In this document: positions 22,955 to 36,100 of the stretch, piece by piece
Numbering within the stretch: the stretch's first letter is position 1
How the letters are laid out: each line of letters starts with the position of its first letter
Origin: Isoetes taiwanensis
Taxonomy: Eukaryota; Streptophyta; Lycopodiopsida; Isoetales; Isoetaceae
Reading direction: 5' to 3'
NCBI GenBank assembly: GCA_021234155.1
Contig: JAJEKV010000030.1
Span: forward strand, 16,794,003 to 16,858,002
Length of the DNA: 64,000 nt
The notes under the pieces: generated by a model
What the model was told of the DNA's origin: nothing
Seen by the model: the letters and a program-made list of their open reading frames with translations, nothing else
The model's database searches: none
Position numbers and translations under genes: made by a program

Positions 22955-25640
22955 ATGTCAGCTTGCCGTAGTATGCTTTCTAATAGGCCCATTATTCCAA
23001 ATGGATCATGCATGCAATCCGCTGCCATTACCTTGCCCAGCTTAACTCGTTTTTGTAAAGTTTCAAGATTGTCTTTTTACCAGTGTCCAGGATCGGATTT
23101 GCCATTTCAAAAGAAAGGAAGCCTGCAAGGGAGTAGCTTAGCGCACAAGAAGAATAGCTCTAGAGGCCATGGATTTATTGTGAAATCCCAGGTTAATGTC
23201 CCTGTATTCTTGCCCTCTGATACCTGGGGCATATGGACTGTGCTCCTCAGTTCAGCGGCTTTTGGTCTCTGGTAAGTGATATCAAATTTTAGCAGTCTTA
23301 GATCTAATGCTTAATCTTTCTATCAAATAAATGATTTTATTGGAATAGGGTTCATGTCAGAGTAAATTGTCCATCTATGACAAACGAATTACTGATATGA
23401 AGGTCAGAAAGAACTACATGGGGGAATGCATTAAGTGGAGCACTTGTAAGCACACTTGTTGGGTTGGCTGCCAGTAACCTGGGATTAGTACCATCCGAGG
23501 CTCCTGTTTATGGCATAGTGAACAGTTACCTGCTTCCTTTAGCCGTGCCACTGCTGCTGTATGCTGCAGATATGAAACGGGTCCTGACATCAACCGGAAA
23601 GCTCCTGGTTGCTTTTTCTGTTGGATCTCGTAAGTTGTCTATGCTTCTTTTTGTTTCTTAGAAGGCAATGCATTCTCACCATTAGCTGAATTTCTTAGGA
23701 TTACTTTAGTGGCATACTTCATGACATATAGTTTTTATAATGTTTATAATCCATGAGTGGACGAAATTAGATACGTAGATAGATGGTAGGCCTCAGTAGT
23801 GGTTTTCTGCTGAACCAAGCAGAGTTAAATTGATATCGAATTCTAGCAGGAAAACTCAATTAAAGTTGTAATGTAACTTAGTAATGCCAACATTATTGGA
23901 GACGTTGTATCCTTGCTGTGTTTCAGATTCAGTTTTTGGTTTTGTCTTTTCTGGTCTTCTTGCACTTTTAATGGCTTATCATTTCAAACAGTTGCAACTA
24001 TTGTGGGTACCATAGTGGCAATGATTGTAGTGCCTCTTCGCTCCCTTGGCTCAGACGGTTGGAAAATTGCTGCTGCCCTTATGAGCCGCCACATTGGTGG
24101 AGGTGAGCTCCAACTTACAATTTACAGGAAAAGCTGTTTCAGAATATGTGCTCTTTATTTGCATTCAGACTAGAGGGATAGAGCAGCAGTTGACAAATAT
24201 AGCATTTCTTTTATTTAAGAATTCTGTTTTAGTGCCAGTAGAAACACATCAAAGAAGATCACACAAATATGCCTAGGTTGTATCTTTTAGGATTAGCAAA
24301 TGTTTGCATCACAAGATAGACACAGACATTATGACTTGGTTTCCTCTTTGGCCCCATTCTAAAAGTGGTAGCTAGTTAAAGGGCCACTGCAGTAGTGTTT
24401 TATTGTTTATTGCAAGGTCCAAACATAAAATTCAGAGTAAATATTTAAGCCACAATTCTTTTGTCACTTTAGGGACATGAGGTTTGAAATGTGTCAATAT
24501 TATCCCTTACTGGTTCTTGATGGTATGGTTTCAGCTGTAAATTATGTTGCAGTTTCTGAGGCGCTTGGGGTTTCTTCATCAGTAATAGCATCGGGTCTTG
24601 CTGCAGACAACCTGATTTGTGCCATATATTTTACCACACTCTTTGCATTAGCTTCTTCTATTCCTTCAGAACAAATAAAGGATACTTCAGGTGAATATAT
24701 TTGGAAATCATTGTGCATCATTGTTAGAACTTTGCTAATACCCTATGATAAGCATAAAAATGCATGAGACTATAAACTACAATATGTAAATGATGGTGCC
24801 CGCCTCCGTTCTGATGGAAACATAAGGTAATAACATAATTCAAGATTTAATCTCTTTTTCCTGAAATATTGGTTCTATGCAGACACGTATGTTGGTCAGA
24901 GTAAATTCAGGCTGATAGGAACCACTTGTAGGAGCAATATACATGCCTTTTTGTGGTTGTGAGAATTTCCTAGACATTATTGACAGTGAGGTTTTACCAT
25001 TGCAGGGGAACAAGTAGTTCATGAGTCCAGGCCCCATGTAAAAGTTTTGGATGGTTCAATTGCCCTTGCTCTATCGGGTATTATATGTACCTGTGGTGTC
25101 TACTTAGCAAAGTTTCTTGGATTACGTGGGGGAAGCATTCCCTGTATCACTGGTTTGGTAGTGCTATTAGCAACAATGTTTCCTTCTTTGATTGGACCCC
25201 TTGCACCTTCTGGAGAAGGGTTAGCAATAATGTTGATGCAGGTAAAGAATTTGAGTATAGATAAATAAAATACTAGTCATAAGTGACTTATCAATAGGTG
25301 AAACTGTACTTTGCAGGTATTCTTTGCAACAGTAGGTGCAAATGGCAACATCAGATCTGTAATTCAAACAGCTCCTTCTCTCTTTCTGTTTTCCTTTATC
25401 CAGATTGCAGTTCATTTAGTTATTCTTCTGGGCATAGGCAAGTTCCTTGGATTTGAACAAAAGCAACTTCTATTAGCATCAAATGCCAACGTTGGTGGTC
25501 CCACTACCGCTGCTGGAATGGCTACAGCGAAAGGTTGGAGATCACTCGTTATTCCTGGTATCCTTGCCGGCATCTTTGGGATTGCTATTGCTACCTTTCT
25601 ATCAATTGCTTTAGGGATAGGCCTTCTTCAGAAACTGTAA
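22955..25640 (+). CDS. DUF819 multi-pass membrane protein, probably plastid-targeted
   Basis: Exons 22955-23271, 23403-23629, 23992-24102, 24535-24690, 25006-25241 and 25317-25640 join with GT-AG borders and consistent phases to 456 residues. The first 80 or so residues are Ser/Lys-rich and poor in acids, like a transit peptide; DUF819 proper starts near PSDTWGIWTVLLSSAAFGLW. Family blocks are LVGLAASNLG, LLPLAVPLLLYAADMKRV, ALMSRHIGGAVNYVAVSEALG, GLAADN, TVGANGNIRSV and ASNANVGGPTTAAGMATAKGW, with about ten hydrophobic helices. DUF819 proteins (YjcL-like in bacteria) have a transporter-like fold; their substrate is unknown. The start is the first ATG of a frame that runs into the first helix. 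No breaks are seen, and this is the second convincing host gene. Confidence 0.9.
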
Positions 25641-27512
25641 TTTTGATTACCTATATGCACTGTATGTTGATTCTTTTCTATTAAGTTTCTTTTGACGTAA
25701 CAAGAATTTTCAAAGTCAGAACCGATTCCAAGATCTCCAGCTAGCATTTTATGATCTAGAAGCGCAAATTGTTTTCTTAAGTCCTGCATTTTTTTTATGT
25801 TCAAGAAAGTATAGAAGCCATGTCATTTGTCTAGCTGATATTTTGGCTCTTAGAGCCCAAGCATTAGATCCACATATATTCTTAGTGATATGCCAGGAAA
25901 TGATTCGGGGACTCTTAATGTTCTATTATTCCCAGAGGATGTCCTACTTTACAAGGTATTGTACATATATATTGGATTGATTTTTGCTTTAGCTACGCAA
26001 CACTATAAACATTGTACCGGAGTATAACTACCTTAAATTGAATGCCTTCGCCAATTGAATTTTATTACAAGATGAGTTATGTCGAGAGGCCGTGTAGAAC
26101 TATGTGAGACATGTATTGCACAACATGCAGAGTTTTTCATGCATTTTAAAGCCACAGGATCAGGGTTCGAAAAACTTTCTAAGCCTTACCAGACAATTTG
26201 CCGCCTATAGATAACACGTACCGGATTTGATATAGAACAAGACTCGATATACCGGATTTTACACTAAACTATGTTATTTTGTACTGGAGCGGGCATCCAA
26301 AAATCTAAACTGAAAATTTTGAATTCCAACCGCAATTTTAAGGGCCTAACTCCCACTTTTTCGAACCCTGCACAGGCCACAAGGTCCACTTAGGTCAAGC
26401 AACACTAAGACTTTAAGACTCCTTCGGCCAGACCCGTTGCCCTACCTGCTTGCAGGAATATTGGGCAAACACTCAAAGAGCAATAAGAATAGAAGCGCAA
26501 GTGCCACAATGTGGTGGTCTGTGGCCTCCAAGAGGAGGAGCATGAGGATCTCATAAAGAAGATCTTGACTATGATCCTCTCCACGATGAACTTTCGTGCT
26601 CTTGTGCACATTGTCAAGGGAACATGTCTGCCTTCAGTGCCAGTACCAGCCACGCCTTTTGAAATTCACAGTCCCAAGTGCAATTGTTAGAGATACCATA
26701 AGTTGAAAGGGACCTCTCTCTATATCGATTATGACCCCACAACTCTACATCAAGAATCAGGTTGCTGAGAGCTGGCACATGTCAGGGATATATGACATAT
26801 TGATGGTAATGTTGTGCTAGTACATGATGGCAAGGTAAAATTTCTTGTCCAGCTAACCACCCTATGACAGACATTCTGCATTAGGCGCAATTAGATCACC
26901 TCCTGCTATTGGTGCCACCGTTAATGCAAGTGCAAATGCTGTTATACCTAAAACGAGCACTATGGTTGCAACCTCTCACAATGTTGCTACCTCCACTATG
27001 CATGCCACTGCCATGGCTTCCAGCACAACAGCTGTAGATCCTATCGCCAATGCAAATGCCACAACAACTATCTACGCACATAACACTACCACCTTCAAAT
27101 AGGGAATGTGCCTACTGTGGTCTCCAAGAATTGTAGGGGTTTTCTATGGCAGAAATGGATAGCTTGAACTCCATAGCCAGGGGTATGGATTTTATTTTCC
27201 TTACAGAAACATGGGAACATGCTAGTTGAAGAATAGAGACCCATCATGTATCAACACTATTCCTTATGTAATGAGTACACATGCAACTGGGTTTATGGCA
27301 GAATAGCTTGTTACTAGAAGTCATCCTCGACGTCTTCAATTTTATTGATTAAAGTAGATAGACACAATCAATAGATATGGACATGGGTGCAAAACTAATG
27401 TGGAATTCCCTCTTTGTGGCCGCATGCTATTTCCACATATAGATTCAAACTTCTATCATTGGCACTCAGATGTAAGTAGACTTGAGCTGTATGTAGATCG
27501 ATATGATGACAC
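25641..27512. other. Intergenic region with a possible weak LINE trace
   Basis: No intact gene. Around 27095-27220 broken frames give phrases such as NVPTVVSKNCRGFLWQ, like the start of a plant LINE ORF2, but too little remains for a call. The rest shows nothing recognisable. Confidence 0.35.
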
Positions 27513-28400
27513 TAATATGTAGTAAGTTATCTTGCACATTATTAGTACTCAGGGGTTAGTCTAGATATTAATTTTGGTGAATTAGCATGGGAAGTTAAGT
27601 GAAGGCAAATTGATAGCAAGACAAGGCAAGCGGTAAAAGCAATCTATGATCTATATTTAATTGTGCTGTTAAAGGCTTGCTAAAAAGGGGCTAAAGTTGT
27701 TAGATATCTCTAAATAGAAATTAAACTTCAATTACACATATCTCCGAAATAAGAGCTCCAATTGAGGTAATTTTTATTTCTCAAGAACCGTCTCACAGTC
27801 TAGTTTAGAAATTATGGTGGCACTTCCCGTAGTTCATTCATACGAGGAAATAACGACTGAAAAGGTGACAAGTAATCAAAGACGGCTGCTTCGCAAATAT
27901 GAACTCTTATTCCAAGAAGGCCATTACTTTTCCCAGGGCCTTTTAATTGATCATCTTCTATCACAAACCTTAACCCTTGCAATTGCCTTTTGGATGGATG
28001 GATGGTTGCCTTCTGGTTGGTTCGATGGATAGTGTCTTCTGCAAATGCCTTACTATGGTTTGTTGGAAGTTTGAGTTCCCAAGGCCCAATTGGGTGGTGA
28101 CCTAAGCCTTTGAACTAATTTTGGTGAACTTGTTGAGATTGTCAGTTTATCGATGTAATATGACGTTCATTTCTTTGATCTCATTACTATCTGTTAGAGT
28201 TCTTTACTTGATTTTAAATATAGAATTGTGACTTCTCTTCTATTATCTATCCTAGAATACTTGAACGACGTGGTTACTAACGATGGTTTTATTGGATTAT
28301 CGCTTGTAATGGATTTAATTTCCTCCAGACTAAGCCTAAACGGTATTGTTTTTGTGGACTTGCTTAAGGCTATATTGGGATCATTGGTGTGATCTGTACA
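27513..28400 (+). repeat. 5' LTR
   Basis: Shared blocks with the 3' LTR include TTATCTTGCA, GTTAAGTGAAGGCAAATT, AATTACACATATCTCC, TCTAGTTT and ATAGAATTGTGACTTCTCTTC-like sequence, in the same order. Confidence 0.65.
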
Positions 28401-29779
28401 AATTGGTATTATAGCCTGACCATTCTTGGGGTTTGCGAGTCACCTTGTTAGTTGTGGTGTGTTATAGGAGATGTTTTTTTTGTTCGAAGAAAAAAAAAAA
28501 AACATTGGCAACTTGAGATTTGACATATAAATCATTAAATATACTATAAATCCCATAATACACCACATCTAGAAAGTTCATTTTTTTTTGTAACAGCTAA
28601 AGTTTTCAAAAAAAAATTAGTCTCCCTGTTTGCAGTTCGTATTATCGAAATGCCCTGTATCCCTTTGCCCTATTTTTGAATCAGACTGCATGTAACAATG
28701 GCCTCGGATAAGAATTGGTTGCCAGTTGCAGTCCATATCCTGATAATGCTCATTGCTTTCACATCATATGTGCAACTCTTACCAGTAGATTCGACATAAT
28801 CATTAATGCATGCAGCAGTCACTAGATTCGGCACAATAGTTCTTCTAGATCACCCGGTGAATCGGTTGAGTATCCTTTTCTAGGTTCAAGCTACGAAGCA
28901 TTTGCCATTGACCATCTTTAAAACCTCTGCAGAAGAAGGGGCATTTTTGCCATGATCGTGTCCTGGAAGAGCATTTTTGTTTGACTAGGTAAAGGAAGAC
29001 AACATGGCCCCGAAGGAAAAGGACGCAGTTAGGGCAGTGAACGACATGCTCTTTGGTAGACCATTGCTATTTTGGGGCAAAGGAAGCTCTAAAAAAGGGA
29101 GCGTAGAAATGGAGCCGATGTTGCCATGTCGTGGTCTACATAAGGTGTCACAGGCTTTTCCAAAAAAGTTCCTTAAAAATAGAAGGTTCTTTATTTTTCT
29201 CTTTATTTTTAGCTACATCTTTTCCTCTTTTTTATTTTTAGGAACTCACAATAGTTTGTCATGCATAAAAAGACCCCAATTTTTCAATAAAACTTTTTTT
29301 CCCAACAAAAAACTTGTAAAAAGCTTTTGCAAATATAATTAGAGCTGGTGATTGTAAACTCGAATAATGAAAAATCCTTATTCTAGAAAACCTATGTTTT
29401 TTCTAAGAACTTAAATTTTCAATGTTGATCTGACCTTGTCGAATCCATTATGAAGGAGAGAGAGCATTCCGACATTCCGTTTGATTATTTGAAAGCTGGA
29501 TTCTTTTTGCAGGTGGTATGAATCTATTACAGATAATTTGAAGGAAGGAGTTCAAATTGAGCATGCTAAATTGCACCTTAGATGAGACACAGTGTTATTG
29601 TAATTTTGATGCTGATTAACGTGTGTATGTTATAGGTAGACGATGAGAGAATTTAAAAAATGTTTATGTTATTGAAGTGGTCAGTGCCACTAGAAGAATT
29701 ATAAATCATTTTTACAGTTGTTGCCATGATTTTAATAGTTGTATTTTCATGGATTTAATATCATGAAATATATGAACTT

Positions 29780-30185
29780 AATTGAAGTTGGTGCTTTGGT
29801 TAAGAACAGTAGTTGGTACTACTAGATGAAGTTGGTGCTTCAAAAAGTATTATCTCTTAAATCTTCTTTACATCTTTAATCTCAATCCTGAATCTTTATA
29901 TCTCAATTTGTGGATGTAGAACAGCTCAAGTCTTTTCAAGTTTTAGATATAAAGCCTTACTCCATTGTTGTCACAAAGAATAATTGGTGCTATTTGAAAA
30001 GTTTGTGACTTTACCCAATTGTGAATTGAGTTGGTGCTCAATCACTTAACAATTGAATTGGTTCTCAATTCGAGCTTAAATTGTATTGAGTTGAAATTGA
30101 GTTAGTGCTCAATTCAAGATTAAATTGTGTTCAATAAATTGAGAACTAATTGGTGCTCTATTTGAGAAAATTAGTGCTGAGAGAT
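29780..30185 (+). repeat. Degenerate TTGGTGCT repeat cluster in the retrotransposon interior
   Basis: TTGGTGCT or one-base variants (TTAGTGCT, TTGGTACT, TTGGTTCT) recur about nine times, several followed by CAATT. This looks like an eroded minisatellite just before the polypurine tract. Confidence 0.55.
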
Positions 30186-30227
30186 AACCATACAATGAGG
30201 GTCAGTTGCTTCACAAAAGGGAAGAAT

Positions 30228-31050
30228 TGATATAGACTAATTATCTTGCAGATTGTTAGTAGCTTGGGGGAGTGGTCTACATGTTAATTTTTGTAGCTTA
30301 GCATAAGGAGTTAAGTGAAGGCAAATTAATATGAAGGCAAGGCAAGTAATCAAAGCAATCTATGGTCTATATTTAAGTCTGATGTTAAAGGCTTCTAAAA
30401 AAGCTTGCCAAAAGAAAAAGGGCTAAAGTCGTGGAAAACTTTAATTACACATATCTCCACAACTAGAGCTCTAGTGGAGGCAATTTATACTTCCGACCGT
30501 CTGGAGTCTAGTTTCTAAATTGGAATGGTACTTCATATAGTTCGTTTGTATGGGGTAGTAATGACAAAAATATTACAATGGCTACTTTGCAAACATGATT
30601 TCTGAGTCCAAAGAAAGTCCTTACTTTTCCTAGAGCCTTGTAATCTGATCATCTCCAATATTCTATCACTAATCTTGAGCCTAATTCTTGGATCCTTGTG
30701 TTGACAAGAGATAACTCGAGGAGATGTCATCTTCTGCAATTGCCTTGCTATGGTTTTTCGAAAGCTTGAGTTCCAAGGCCTGGCTTGGTAGTGGCTATTT
30801 CTTTCTTAAGACCTGTGCCTTTGAACTAGTTGAGGCTGTCAGATTATTAGTGTAATCTGATGTTCATTCCTTTGATCTCATCACTGTCTTTTAAGCTAGA
30901 AGTCTACTTAATTTTATATCTAGAATTGTGACTTCTCTTCTGAATGATGTAGTTACTAGCGATGGTTTTATTTGATTATGGATTGTAAAGGATTTAATTT
31001 CCTCTAGACTAAGCCCAATGGATATTGTTTTTGTGAACTTGCTTAAGTCA
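30228..31050 (+). repeat. 3' LTR, end diverged or truncated
   Basis: Collinear with 27513-28390. Similarity ends after ACTTGCTTAAG near 31047, short of the CA end seen in the 5' LTR. Confidence 0.6.
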
Positions 31051-31164
31051 TTCTAAAATATTATGCACACTATCATTCGAAAAAAGGAGACACCCCACCC
31101 CAAAAATATTTTAAATAAGTAAGATGCACACTAATAAGTTATTGAAATAGCCAATTAAACAATA

Positions 31165-34100
31165 GAACTTAACGTATGGCAAGCCGACTTCGACTGTGAT
31201 AATCCAGAGTCTGTCCCATATCTGGCGTGGGCCAGTTTGAGGGAATTAAGTCCAGAATATTGAACTGAACCAGCCTTGATAGCAATATGTTCCCCTGTTG
31301 GAGAATTTAACATGCTTGAGATCAAGCCCGATGGGCACTCCATGAATCCGTTTTACTGTTGATTTACTCAAGCCAATTCTGGATGGATTATCATTCAGGG
31401 GTTACAATGATAAGCTGGTTTGGTTCCCGCTCAAATTAGAAGGCCTCCCTCTGTTTTGTGAAAGCTGTCAATCTAAACTGCACAGGTCGGGGTGTACACA
31501 AGCTCCACTTTCTCAGAACGTTGAACAAACTGTTGATGCTCAACCGCCTGAACGGATAGAAGTCAGGGCAAGAGGACGTGGTGGCAGAGTGGGCCGTTGG
31601 AATCATAACCGTGGTAGAGGGCATGGGCAAGCGCAAGAGGTTATTCTTCCTAGCCACTATGAAGTTGGCGAATGCTCCAAAAGGAAAGCCCATCAGTTGA
31701 GCCACGAGAAGCTCCACCAGCTGGGCCATTAAAGATATCTCCAAATTTGGCATGGCCCATACCAAATTTGTCTGTTATGCAAGGGCTAGAGCAGGGACTA
31801 TGAGATCAGAAGGTGCACAGACAAGGAAAGCATTCAGGGAAAAGGAAAAAGCCAATGATTGAGTTCATGACTGCCATGAATGGGAACTCCAACCACTACT
31901 GAGAACAATCAAGAAATTCAGGTAAGTTCTGATGATGTCCACATTGAAGTGGGCTTGCAGTTAAAAAGAAAAAGAAGAAAAACAAGACGGGCAGAATTGA
32001 TGCAGAGGTGAATCGCAGGGATAATCCTCCTTCTGCTGATTCTGTCACTATGGAAAATGGACCTGCATGGTCAGTTGTGGAAGGTAGTCCTGCTCTTATT
32101 AATGAAAATAGTAAGTTGGAACCTATCTAAGGGGTATTAAAGGGGCTCTCAAATGCTCAAGAGTCATTACTGCGATAAGATCCATGGCAGCTGAAATTGT
32201 CATGTTTTAGGAACATTGATTAGGCGAGTTTGAGGCCGTAAATCTTCTCCAGGATGTGGTAAACCCGGACACATGTCGGGGTTAACCACTGCTGCTCAGT
32301 TTCAAGCTCAAAAATCAAGGGTTTCTCCATGTTTTTACACTGATCTTGCTTGATTAGTGCTCAAATCTCTTGCTCTTTGGAATGAATGAGGCTTTAAAGG
32401 GTTGGCAAGGCGATTCTAATGGTTTTTGAACTGGATTAGACCGTTCAAAGAACAGATTACAAGCTCTATTCCAAGATCAGCATGTCAGAACCGAGTTTCA
32501 CGCTCAGTTCATTGCGTGGTTATCCCGGCCGAAGAATATTGGTTAGCTCGGACAAAAACAGTGGTTAGATCACAGTGGTTAACCCAGATGTGTCCGAGTT
32601 TACCACATCCCGGAGTAGATTTACGGCCTTCCAGTTTGAAGCTAACTCATTTGGGAAGTGGATTGTAGGTGGTTACAACTCCCTTGTCTGCAAAGTAAAC
32701 GACACTAAGGGTGGAGTAGGATGCTATGGTGAAATCAAAGTGTGATAAACACATTTTATCATTCAGATGGCAGGTGGCAGGATTTGATTCTAGAATCAGA
32801 AAACACAAGATGGGCAATCATAAACATCTATGCATCCACTAAGCTAAAGGAAAGGGCTCTATTGTGGAAGCAACTAGAACTCTCGATCCAAAATCAGCCA
32901 ATTGAAAATTGGTTTCTCAGTGGCAATTTGAATTTCAACATGGACGGAGAAGTGGGACGAAAAGGTTGTTTGCTCAGAAATTTATCAGTAGAAGAAAAGC
33001 TCTCTTGGGATAGCCTCATGGACACCATTGGGTTTACTCTAAGCCCGCCATCAACCTCGAGTACTCTTTGTCCAACAAACAAGTAGGAGACAAGTGTGTC
33101 TACTGTCTCTGGATTGTTTCTACCTAGTAAGTAGATTTGCCCCTTTTTTGGATAAACATTATGTCAAAGGTGAGCAGGGGTTCACACAGTCAGATCACAT
33201 ATCTCAAGTGCTAGTTTTTGACCTTCCTTCTATGTACCCACACCATTCAAATTCAACACCAGTTACCTTAATAAGCCTGAATTTTGTATGCTCTTTAAAC
33301 AATTCTAGCCTCCTTGCCAAAAGCTAGTCAAGCTAAAAGCATGCAACAATGGTCATGCAAACTGAAGAAAGTTAAAGCTAGTGGGATAGTTACAGAGCCA
33401 AGGCCTTCCAACCGTACTCAGCTTATGGCCAACCCAGCATGTGTGGCACTGCAGAACTATGAGGCTGCTCTAGACACTTGAATCAAGTCAGTTGAGGAAG
33501 ATGAAGCCAGGGAGCTACAGTTAGAGCCAAGGTTAAGTGGCATAAGCATATGGACAATGAGAACTCCATGATTTTTTTTTTGACTAGCTGGTAGCAGGAT
33601 GGAACAATGGGATTAATGAGATCAAGACACTAATCACAACAAGATTAAGGAGCCAAAGGAAATCAAGAACTTCTTCTTTCAAGCATACTCCAAACTGTTC
33701 TCTGAAAACAGTCTACCAACAAATTATGATAGTATTCTAGACTCATGTATACAAGTCCTTGACCAAGCTGTGACAGCTGAAGATCATCAGCTGCTGTCCA
33801 AACCAATTAAAAAAGAGAAAGTACTTTCAACTGGGCAAATCTCCGGGCCCTGATGACTTTCCCCAGAGCTATTTCTGGAATTTTGGCATGAACTAAGGGA
33901 TGACTTAACTTTGGTTCTAGAGGGCGCTTGGCACTTTGGTAGTCTACATCCAGCCATTTCAACAGGATTCATAGCACTAATCCCTAAAGTAGACAAACCT
34001 GCAACTCTGGAAGAGTGGAGATCGATTGCCCTCACAAATACTACATACAAACTAATGGCAAAGCTCTTAGCCAACTATCTCAAGCCAATTTTCGGTAAAC

Positions 34101-35470
34101 TGATAAGGCAAGAGCAGTCTACCTTCCTCACAGGCAGAAACATCTTATCCAACTATCTGGCAGCTTGTGAAGGTCTACCTGGGACTACTCAGAGTAAACA
34201 ACAAAGCATCATGCTTAAACTCGATTTTAAGCGAGCATTTGACACTGTCAGATGGGATTCTATTCCAAGGATCATGATCAAGATGGGGTTTGATACGAAA
34301 TTTACTGAAGTGGTGACGGGGCTCAACAAAACTGCGTCTACTTCCATTCTACTAAATAGAAGTCCCACACAACTCTTCCCTCTTAGAAAGGATGTTCGGC
34401 AGGGGTGCCCGCTTGCCCGATACATTTTTATCATATTGCCAACTTGCTCACTCTCTTGATCCTTAGAGAAGTGAAGAACGGTGACATCCAAGGCATTGAG
34501 CTACCTGCTCCATCAAGGGAACAACTAAGCATTCAACAATTCAGAGGTGACACTTTTATCTTTTTTAAACATGACGATGGCAACATTGAAAATTGCTTTA
34601 TCAGGCAATAAAGTATTTCAGCCAGGTTACAGGAGTATGCCTCAATCCTATGAAATGTGCAATCATATGGCCTCACCTGGAGGATCCTCCTGCTCGTATA
34701 CAAAACCTTGGCATTCAAGTGATACATAAAAATGATTGTGTTAAGCTGCTTGGCCTGCCTTTAGCTATGGGATCACTTCCTCAAGGTACATGGAACTGCA
34801 TTTTAGACAAGCTTTTAAAAATGATCAATTTGTGGACAAGTAAAGGTCTCTTGGCTGGTAGAGTAACCATTGCTAACAATGTCTTAAGTAGCTCTCTGGT
34901 CTACATGTCTTCCATCCTGCTAGCTCCCAAATACATATATCAGTGGATAAAGAAATTTATCAGAGGATTTGTATGGCAAGGAGCAGCCAAATTAGCCTGG
35001 TCAGAAAACTGCAGACCTACTTTGTGGTGGTCTGGGAGGAAAGGATCTGCTTGTGCACTCCCAGGCTCTAGCCGACAAACTGGTTTGGTGGGCACTTGAA
35101 GGAGAACCCAACACTTGGCTCCTCATTCATTCGGCATTGGCTTTTTAATGGAAGCCCCAAATCCAATCCCTCTTGGCAACTATCATGTAAGTGAATATGT
35201 TTTGTAGACTATAGAATTGCATCTGGCACATCTACAGTTATGCGCAGAATCCTTGAAGCATGGCATGAAGTTAAAGAGTGCTTTCGCCCTGCTCTAGCAC
35301 AATGGGAATCAGAAAACTGTTCGGAATCAAAGTCTGCAGGGATTACTAACGGATAGATAAGAGAATCCAAAGATTCCATGCAGATACTTAATTTTCCTTT
35401 TGCTATTCTTAGTTTGTGGAAGTTGTTGCTGACACAAATCTTCACCTGCTCCAAATTAAGAAGATTCTAA
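31165..35470 (+). pseudogene. Plant LINE (L1-type) with ORF1 and ORF2, degraded
   Basis: ORF1 trace: about 31175-31760 reads WQADFDCDNPESVPYLAWASL (DUF4283-like), then LPLFCESCQSKLHRSGC (zinc-knuckle-like) and an RGRGG-rich tail. ORF2 endonuclease trace: 32742-33086, with WAIINIYAS and NWFLSGNLNF (usual form W.L.GDFN, Asp lost). RT: about 33830-35095, with GFIALIPKVDKPATLEEWRSI, FLTGRNI, MLKLDFKRAFDTV, VRQGCPLA, a damaged active-site box (FKHDD near 34565) and LLGLPLA. Stops and frameshifts are frequent, so it is long dead. Two MULE-type MITEs lie inside or at the end of it. Confidence 0.85.
32227..32641. mobile_element. MULE-type MITE 1 with long terminal inverted repeats
   Basis: Left end 32234 (GGCCGTAAATCTTCTCC) and right end 32632 (reverse complement GGAAGGCCGTAAATCTACTC) match over about 57 bp, including GATGTGGTAAAC(C/T)CGGACACAT. 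The right flank is AGTTTGAAG. The left flank has AGTTTGA (32227-32233) directly against GGCCG, as if about six bases of repeat plus element tip were lost. It has no coding content and lies in the dead LINE. Confidence 0.8.
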
Positions 35471-35861
35471 TTCCAGCCGGAACGCCGTATATCTCAAGTG
35501 AGATGTGGTTAATGTGGCCACCTATATCAGCCACGAAGAACAACGCAGTTTGAAGCACAAAAATTAACTGTTTTTGGCATTTTTTGGTCGATCCGACTCC
35601 ATTTTGCCTTAAATCTCTTCCTTTCTTCAGCAATCGAGCATAAAAGGAGCAGCGATTGGCATGATTTTTAGATCGAATCAAACTGCCCATAGAGCAGAAA
35701 GAACCAGCCGATTGAAATTTTTGCCCCTGCTGTGCAGTTTGAAGCCTGGTTTTTTGGCCACATTAACCACTACCACCTGGCTGATATCAGAAGTGGTTAA
35801 TGTGGCCTGATTGGCCACATTAACCACATCTCGCTTGAATATACGGAGTTCCATTCCAGCC
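35470..35861. mobile_element. MULE-type MITE 2 with 9-bp target-site duplication
   Basis: The element 35479-35852 (374 bp) starts GGAACGCCGTATATCTC and ends with the inverse of GGAACTCCGTATATTC. About 37 bp match, including GAGATGTGGTTAATGTGGCCA. It is flanked by identical 9-bp copies ATTCCAGCC at 35470-35478 and 35853-35861, the size made by Mutator-like transposases. Near the right end the GTGGTTAATGTGGCC motif recurs in both orientations. The terminal GGAA(C/G)(G/T/G)CCGTA and GATGTGGT words are shared with MITE 1. Confidence 0.9.
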
Positions 35862-36100
35862 TTAATCTTCTGATCAAGCAAGCTTTTCTACGATCATTGT
35901 GTTCGCCTAATTGTCTTTGTGCTCTGCTTTCGGATTTACCACATGTTCTTGATTTTTCACCGTTTGCTCAAATCTTAACAGGTTATGGGTCCATTTACAT
36001 GCTTTTGAACGCATAAATCCGCATGCCTTGCTGCATCTTTGCATCTTTTCTTGCTGCCATTTTTTTTTTTGTTATACCTATTTCAAAAAAAAAAGGATCA
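35862..36100. other. Sequence between LINE and Copia gag
   Basis: Possibly the last bases of the LINE RT C-terminal part, then a T-run and A-run before the gag start. Nothing more can be said. Confidence 0.3.

Larger units (their letters stand above)
27513..31050 (+). mobile_element. Non-autonomous LTR retrotransposon
   Basis: Two long direct repeats flank a non-coding interior. The 5' LTR is 27513-28400 and ends in CA. The 3' LTR is 30228-about 31050; it starts TGATATAGAC and its last 40 or so bases do not match. A primer-binding site like that for initiator tRNA-Met (TGGTATTATAGCC, 28404-28416; the usual form is TGGTATCAGAGC) follows the 5' LTR by a few bases. A purine run (AAAAGGGAAGAA, about 30215-30226) precedes the 3' LTR. 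The interior of 1.8 kb has no gag or pol, so the element depended on another for mobility. The LTRs differ at many positions, so it is old. Confidence 0.65.

Noticed and set aside
29004-29342. A 112-codon frame inside the LTR retrotransposon
   Set aside because: The start looks plausible, but the rest is Phe/Ser-rich translation of AT-rich sequence with no gag or pol motif.
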